Assembly (NCBI GenBank): GCA_002869465.1
Contig: PKSW01000342.1
Span: 1 to 10,595 of the forward strand
Origin: Marinilabiliales bacterium
Lineage (GTDB): Bacteria > Bacteroidota > Bacteroidia > Bacteroidales > F082
Reading direction: 5' to 3'
Length of the DNA stretch: 10,595 bases
Shown: positions 6,818 through 10,595 of the stretch, piece by piece
Layout of the letters: each line of letters opens with the position of its first letter
Numbering within the stretch: the first letter of the stretch is position 1
Position numbers and translations under genes: made by a program
Notes under the pieces: model-generated
The model's database searches: none
What the model saw: only the letters and a program-made list of their open reading frames with translations
Told to the model about the DNA's origin: nothing

Positions 6818-6906
6818 CTGATTTAGCAGCAGTTGCCGTTTTTTAATTCGTTACTGAATTAGCTTCTCATAATGAATTGATACAATCGTTTGCAAAGAAT
6901 AGAGGC

Positions 6907-6942
6907 ATTGTCTTTTTCTTCGATTACACTCAGAATGACAAT
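6907..6942. repeat. Degenerate copy of a widespread GTCATTCTGAG-type intergenic repeat
   Basis: On the - strand this reads ATTGTCATTCTGAGTG, then TAATCGAAGA, then AAAGACAAT. It resembles the GTCATTCTGAGCGNAGTCGAAGAAT intergenic repeat I recall from many bacterial genomes, including Bacteroidota. The ends ATTGTC (6907-6912) and GACAAT (6937-6942) form a 6-bp inverted repeat. It sits in the 192-bp gap between the cyclophilin stop and the mutase-GH65 start. Whether it terminates, stabilises transcripts or is a passive relic cannot be told here. Confidence 0.4.
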
Positions 6943-6952
6943 TAGAATAAAA

Positions 6953-7531
6953 TTACTTTACCATCTCAACAGCTAAAATGGGGATATCTTTTTCAAGCCA
7001 CTGTTCCGGTGCAGGCACCTGGTGTATTTTATGCACTACGTCCATGCCTTTTACCACTTTCCCGAAAGCCGCAAATCCTTGTCCGTCAGGATTTCGCTTG
7101 CCCCCAAAATCCAGTTCGGGCTGATCACCGATACAAATAAAGAAATCATCGTTGGCTGTGCCGGGCTCCATCCGGGCCATCGAAATAACGCCATCCTTAT
7201 GTTTGATTCCCGTTTGATCTGTAGTTTCATGGGTTATAGGCGGTAATGAATCAGGGTGGTCATCATCAAAATTTCCGCCCTGGATCACTTCAATTTTTAT
7301 ATCATTATCGGGCTGGTTTTCCAAAGTAACAACGCGGTAAAATGTGGCTTCTCTGAACCTGTTTTCCTTTACATATGTAAGAAAATTATCGACGGTTACC
7401 GGGGCTTTGTCGGGATATAATTCGACAGTAATATCACCGAACACAGTCTTGATTATTACCTGTGGATTTTGTTGTGTGCATCCGGCTGTTGCCATCAGAA
7501 CCAAAAGGAAAGCTAAACAGAGGGTTTTCAT
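6953..7531 (-). CDS. Cyclophilin-type peptidyl-prolyl cis-trans isomerase, lipoprotein
   Basis: Starting at the ATG at 7531, a 192-residue protein with a signal sequence (MKTLCLAFLLVLMATAGC) ending in a lipobox-like site with Cys18, so probably a lipoprotein acting in the envelope. The rest is one cyclophilin domain: FGDITVELYPDKAPVTVDNF at 31-50, FYRVV at 64-68 with the catalytic Arg66, QGGNFDDD at 84-91, MARMEPGTANDDFFICIG at 118-135 and GQGFAAFGKVVKGMDVV at 150-166. These proteins isomerise proline bonds and help secreted proteins fold. A longer open frame reaches back to 7636, but it would overlap the preceding gene by about 100 bp and bury the signal sequence, so 7531 is preferred. The ATG is 4 bp after the TreS-like stop, so the two genes form one operon. 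A link to folding of exported glucan-handling proteins is inference only. Confidence 0.85.
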   Translation of the reverse strand: MKTLCLAFLLVLMATAGCTQQNPQVIIKTVFGDITVELYPDKAPVTVDNFLTYVKENRFREATFYRVVTLENQPDNDIKIEVIQGGNFDDDHPDSLPPITHETTDQTGIKHKDGVISMARMEPGTANDDFFICIGDQPELDFGGKRNPDGQGFAAFGKVVKGMDVVHKIHQVPAPEQWLEKDIPILAVEMVK

Positions 7532-7535
7532 GTGG

Positions 7536-9260
7536 CTAAAGTACCAAAAACCAGGCAAAACCATGCGGTTCCAAATGCATTGTATTATTGCCTTCATCCA
7601 TGGTAAATCCTTTTGGATATAGCAATGCAAGATCATTTTGAGGTAAATGATTGTTAAATTGTACCGGGTTGTTCGTAAGATTGTTAACTATCAGTATTTT
7701 AACGTCATCATATTTCCTGAAGTAGGACAACAAACCGCTGCTTTTTTCGGATAAAAGATCTGGCGTTTCGATAAATTCGGTACTGCCTCTTCCAAAAACT
7801 TTATATTTTTTTCGGGTATTGAGCATCTCCTTAATCGTATGGTAGACCTTAAAATGGAAGTTTTCTTCATCCATTAAATTATCTTCCAGTTTCTTCCATT
7901 CAATCCGGCCCCTGACCAGGAAGCGGGTATCGTCTTTACCGGTTAACTGAATTTGCTCGGCATAATACTTTTCATCATTCAACTTGCCGAATTCATCACC
8001 GTAGTAGACCACAGGAGACCCTACCAACGTGAGCATAAGTGAATAAGCCAGTGCTATTTTTCGCTCGTCGCGTTGCATCAATTCGGATAAGCGGGCGGAA
8101 ACACCTTCGCCAACCCTGAAATCCCATTCAGGTTTAAGGCAGTAATTATCATGAATAAATTTGCGGTCTTCTTCCGAAACATACACCAACTCAAGACTTA
8201 ACTCATCGTGTACCCGCAGAAACGTAAACCACTGCGCATTTTCTGGAATCTCAGGAGTAACAGAAGGATTCAGGGTATTTTTAACCGCAGTGCCATCTCC
8301 GGCAGCAATGGCTTTGAACATCATAGGCATCAATGGAAAGTGGTAGGCTGCATGGCATTCATCTCCATCACCCAGATATTTAACCACCTCGTTGGGTTTC
8401 TGGCAGGCTTCGGCCAGTAGGAGTGTGCCCGGTTTTACATAGTCGAGCATGGCCCTGAAAAATTTAACGATGGTGTGTGTCTTCGGGAGGTTCTCGCATG
8501 ATGTGCCATCATCTTTCCATAAATACGGAATGGCGTCTGCCCTGAAACCATCAACACCCATCTTTTGCCAGTACAACAGGTTTTTTGACATTTCCAGCAA
8601 CACTTCCGGGTTCCGGTAGTTTAAATCGGGCTGGAAATTAAAAAAGCGATGGAAATAGTACCAATCGTCTCCATTCGACTCCCAGTTGCTATCTTCTATT
8701 CCTTTGAAAAGAAGACGGGCATCGCCATATTTAGAAGTATCCCTGTTCCAAATATAGTAATCACGATATGGATTGTCTTCTGATTTCCTGGCCTCCACAA
8801 ACCAGGGATGTTCATCAGAACAATGGTTAATCGCAACGTCGAAAATTACTCTCAGATTTCGTTTGTGCGCTTCTTCCAGGAATCGGCCAAAAATATTTTC
8901 CTGTTCGGATTTATTGAAATCTTCCTCTAATCCCAACAAGTCGGCCCTGATACGGTCATAATTCCGGATGTCAAAACCCGCATCACGCATGGGCGAATCA
9001 AGGATAGGTAACAGCCAGAGACAATCTACTCCAAGTTCCTGCAGGTAATCCAGTTTGTTAATCAATCCATCAAAATCGTTATTAAAAAGATCGACATACA
9101 ATGAATATACAACGGCATCTTTATACCAATCCGATCTATTTCCAGTACCTGTATCTGGTCTTTCAATGTTTAAATGCTCCAGAAATTCGATAAGCCGGTG
9201 GTCAGACTCCCCAGGGTAAAGTTCTTTCCAGTATTGCAGTAATAATTGTTCAGGATTCAT
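7536..9260 (-). CDS. treS: Trehalose synthase-like GH13 enzyme (maltose alpha-D-glucosyltransferase family)
   Basis: A 574-residue cytoplasmic GH13 (alpha-amylase superfamily) protein close to TreS, which interconverts maltose and trehalose. Motifs: WYKDAVVYSLYVDLF at 45-59, LLPILDSPMRDAGFDI at 83-98, region I DVAINH at 141-146, region II GVDGFRADAIPYLW at 235-248 (nucleophile Asp242) followed by the TreS-like GTSCENLPKTH, region III LLAEACQKP with acid/base Glu284, then GDGDECHAAYHFPLMP at 297-312, and region IV FLRVHDELSLEL with Asp352. Where TreS usually has Asn before His351, this protein has Val350. There is no signal peptide and no fused maltokinase; length is normal for TreS. A GTG at 9275 would add five residues, but a TAATTTTG promoter box at 9283-9290 would put the transcript start almost on it, and A-rich sequence precedes the ATG at 9260, so ATG is preferred. 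It shares an operon with the cyclophilin and diverges from the SusA-like gene. A related glucosidase or transglucosidase activity is the main alternative. Confidence 0.8.
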   Translation of the reverse strand: MNPEQLLLQYWKELYPGESDHRLIEFLEHLNIERPDTGTGNRSDWYKDAVVYSLYVDLFNNDFDGLINKLDYLQELGVDCLWLLPILDSPMRDAGFDIRNYDRIRADLLGLEEDFNKSEQENIFGRFLEEAHKRNLRVIFDVAINHCSDEHPWFVEARKSEDNPYRDYYIWNRDTSKYGDARLLFKGIEDSNWESNGDDWYYFHRFFNFQPDLNYRNPEVLLEMSKNLLYWQKMGVDGFRADAIPYLWKDDGTSCENLPKTHTIVKFFRAMLDYVKPGTLLLAEACQKPNEVVKYLGDGDECHAAYHFPLMPMMFKAIAAGDGTAVKNTLNPSVTPEIPENAQWFTFLRVHDELSLELVYVSEEDRKFIHDNYCLKPEWDFRVGEGVSARLSELMQRDERKIALAYSLMLTLVGSPVVYYGDEFGKLNDEKYYAEQIQLTGKDDTRFLVRGRIEWKKLEDNLMDEENFHFKVYHTIKEMLNTRKKYKVFGRGSTEFIETPDLLSEKSSGLLSYFRKYDDVKILIVNNLTNNPVQFNNHLPQNDLALLYPKGFTMDEGNNTMHLEPHGFAWFLVL

Positions 9261-9282
9261 GTTTGTTATTTTCACTTTAACA

Positions 9283-9290
9283 CAAAATTA
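9283..9290 (-). promoter_or_regulatory. Candidate -7 promoter element for the TreS-like/cyclophilin operon
   Basis: On the - strand TAATTTTG matches TAnnTTTG, 22 bp before the preferred ATG at 9260. This predicts a short leader and argues against the upstream GTG at 9275 as start. No TTTG -33 element was seen. Confidence 0.45.
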
Positions 9291-9461
9291 GTGATAAGAC
9301 AGGCAGGTTTAGCTTTATGCAGGTGAGACGACTGAAGTATTTATAGTTTCTTTAAATTCGAAGGTTTAAAACAGCAACTAAAACGATTGCGAAGGGTGCT
9401 TCAGAGGAACTTAAATATTTTTAAGACAATTAATTAACAGGAGCAATAGCAACAAAGAGAT

Positions 9462-9471
9462 AACACGTGTT
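9462..9471. promoter_or_regulatory. 10-bp palindrome, candidate operator in the divergent control region
   Basis: AACACGTGTT is a perfect palindrome with a central CG, as in many LacI-family operators. It ends 7 bp before the -7 box of the SusA-like gene, that is between the expected -33 and -7 elements, a place where a bound repressor would block transcription. The 257-bp region between the divergent genes also holds TTTAAA at 9351-9356 and 9365-9370 flanking a TTCGAA. Which, if any, is a real binding site is unknown. Confidence 0.3.
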
Positions 9472-9478
9472 TTTATAT

Positions 9479-9486
9479 TATTTTTG
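9479..9486 (+). promoter_or_regulatory. Candidate -7 promoter element for the SusA-like GH13 gene
   Basis: TATTTTTG matches TAnnTTTG, 31 bp before the ATG at 9518. It lies back to back with the TAATTTTG box serving the TreS-like operon, so the intergenic region appears to be a divergent promoter pair. Confidence 0.45.
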
Positions 9487-9517
9487 GGAGTTACATTAAG
9501 TTAAAGTCACTAATATT

Positions 9518-10595
9518 ATGAATCGACTGCACATTTTCACATTCATTTTGGCGATTGGGTTGTCGTTGCAACTGCAGGCAAAAAAAGCAGAAGTTAACCG
9601 GATTGATCCTCCCAACTGGTGGGTAGGAATGAATTATCCAAACCTTCAATTAATGGTATATGGGGAGAACATAGCATCTACCCAACCCAATATTGACTAT
9701 CCGGGAGTGGCGCTTAAAGAAGTGGTCCGCCTGGAAAGTCCGAATTATCTTTTTCTGAACCTCGAAATTTCTAAAGATGCGAAAGCAGGTAATTTTGAAA
9801 TTCAATTCAAAGAAGGTAAAAAGATTGTTGATAGCTATACTTACCTTCTAAATGAAAGATCAAATAATCCTGAACTTTTCAAAGGATTTGATAATTCTGA
9901 TGTGATCTATCTGCTGATGCCTGATCGTTTTGCCAATGGTGATCCTGAAAATGACGAGGCAGAAGGCATGCTTGAAAAACCCAATCGGAAAGATCCGTTG
10001 GGAAGGCATGGCGGTGACATAAAAGGCATAACAGACCATCTGGATTACCTGGAGGAATTAGGCGTAACTGCTCTTTGGATCAATCCACTGCTGGAAAATA
10101 ATATGCCTCAGCAATCGTATCATGGCTACGCTATCACAGATTATTATAAAGTTGATCCGAGGTATGGATCCAATGAAGATTATAAAAAGCTTGCGGAAGA
10201 AGCACACGAAAAAGGATTGAAGATCATTATGGATATGGTGGCCAACCATTGCGGAACTGGCTACTATTGGAATGATGATTTACCGGCAAACGATTGGTAT
10301 AACCAATGGCCTGAATTCACACGTTCAAACTATAGAGGGATCGTTCAAAGTGATCCGAATGTGGCAGGCTACGACTTTGATAAGATGGTAAAAGGCTGGT
10401 TCGATCCTTCCATGGCCGACCTGAACCAGCACAATCCTTACGTGGCGGAATTTATCATCCAAAATACCATTTGTTGGATTGAATATTTAGGATTGGATGG
10501 TATCCGGCAGGATACGTATCCTTATGCCTATAAGGACTTTATGGCGGAGTGGATGCAGCGGATTTTGAAAGAATATCCCAATTACAATGTTGTTG
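9518..10595 (+). CDS. Secreted GH13 alpha-amylase/cyclomaltodextrinase (SusA-like), 3' end outside window
   Basis: An open frame of 359 codons, running off the window end. Residues 1-21 (MNRLHIFTFILAIGLSLQLQA) form a Sec signal peptide with likely cleavage after Ala21, so the enzyme is probably periplasmic. Residues about 22-120 look like the N-terminal beta-sandwich of cyclomaltodextrinases/neopullulanases (DPPNWWVGMNYPNLQLMVYG). The catalytic domain begins near SDVIYLLMPDRFANGDPEND at 127-146, followed by GRHGGDIKGITDHLDYLEEL, region I DMVANH at 239-244 and region II GLDGIRQDTYPY at 325-336, with nucleophile Asp332. The acid/base Glu and region IV lie beyond the window. Enzymes of this type hydrolyse cyclodextrins, pullulan or short maltooligosaccharides. 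Placement opposite the TreS-like operon and near the GH65 fusion suggests it supplies the disaccharide for intracellular processing. The ATG follows a promoter box with an A-rich leader. The family is secure; exact substrate preference is not. Confidence 0.88.
   Translation, partial: MNRLHIFTFILAIGLSLQLQAKKAEVNRIDPPNWWVGMNYPNLQLMVYGENIASTQPNIDYPGVALKEVVRLESPNYLFLNLEISKDAKAGNFEIQFKEGKKIVDSYTYLLNERSNNPELFKGFDNSDVIYLLMPDRFANGDPENDEAEGMLEKPNRKDPLGRHGGDIKGITDHLDYLEELGVTALWINPLLENNMPQQSYHGYAITDYYKVDPRYGSNEDYKKLAEEAHEKGLKIIMDMVANHCGTGYYWNDDLPANDWYNQWPEFTRSNYRGIVQSDPNVAGYDFDKMVKGWFDPSMADLNQHNPYVAEFIIQNTICWIEYLGLDGIRQDTYPYAYKDFMAEWMQRILKEYPNYNVV

Noticed and set aside
7532..7636. N-terminal extension of the cyclophilin frame up to 7636
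   Set aside because: It overlaps the TreS-like coding sequence, is rich in Trp, Cys and His unlike a real N-terminus, and would hide a clear lipoprotein signal that begins at the ATG at 7531.
10058..10249. Reverse-strand 63-residue open frame
   Set aside because: It lies fully inside the SusA-like GH13 coding sequence, which has family motifs on both sides; the reverse frame shows no recognisable domain.

Overview
The window looks like Bacteroidota chromosome. All five candidate promoters read here carry the TAnnTTTG -7 element typical of that phylum. Start codons are preceded by A-rich sequence instead of a clear Shine-Dalgarno. Lipoproteins are frequent, and the right half is an alpha-glucan utilisation locus of the SusA/GH65/beta-phosphoglucomutase kind common in Bacteroidota. 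No rRNA, tRNA, CRISPR array, transposase or integrase is visible.

Left part (1-2251, + strand, AT-rich): three small unrelated genes, each with its own intergenic space. They are a PIG-L-family deacetylase-like lipoprotein (307-1191), a SnoaL-like ester-cyclase-family protein (1354-1779) and a TfoX N-terminal-domain protein (1919-2251). A 130-bp imperfect inverted-repeat element at 1201-1331, between the first two genes, has the layout of an integron attC site. The region therefore resembles accessory, cassette-like DNA, although no integrase is present. The 306-bp leader holds several palindromes and a candidate promoter.

Middle (2323-6760, - strand): a tight three-gene operon, read right to left. 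It starts with a 1045-residue fusion of a beta-phosphoglucomutase-type HAD domain to a GH65 disaccharide phosphorylase. Two tandem paralogous P-loop proteins of the uridine kinase/phosphoribulokinase superfamily follow, 3 and 10 bp downstream of the preceding genes. The second-encoded paralog (nearest the fusion) lacks the residues expected for catalysis.

Right part (6953-9260, - strand): a trehalose-synthase-like GH13 enzyme followed, 4 bp later, by a cyclophilin-type peptidyl-prolyl isomerase lipoprotein. Divergently, at 9518, a secreted SusA/cyclomaltodextrinase-like GH13 enzyme begins and runs off the window end.

Working model (inference): the exported GH13 enzyme cuts alpha-glucans or cyclodextrins to small oligosaccharides. 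The TreS-like enzyme interconverts maltose and trehalose. The GH65 domain phosphorolyses one alpha-linked disaccharide to beta-glucose 1-phosphate plus a free sugar, and the fused mutase converts the former to glucose 6-phosphate. The tandem kinase-like proteins are unexplained; they could phosphorylate the released sugar or regulate the pathway, and they are the most interesting unknown in the window.
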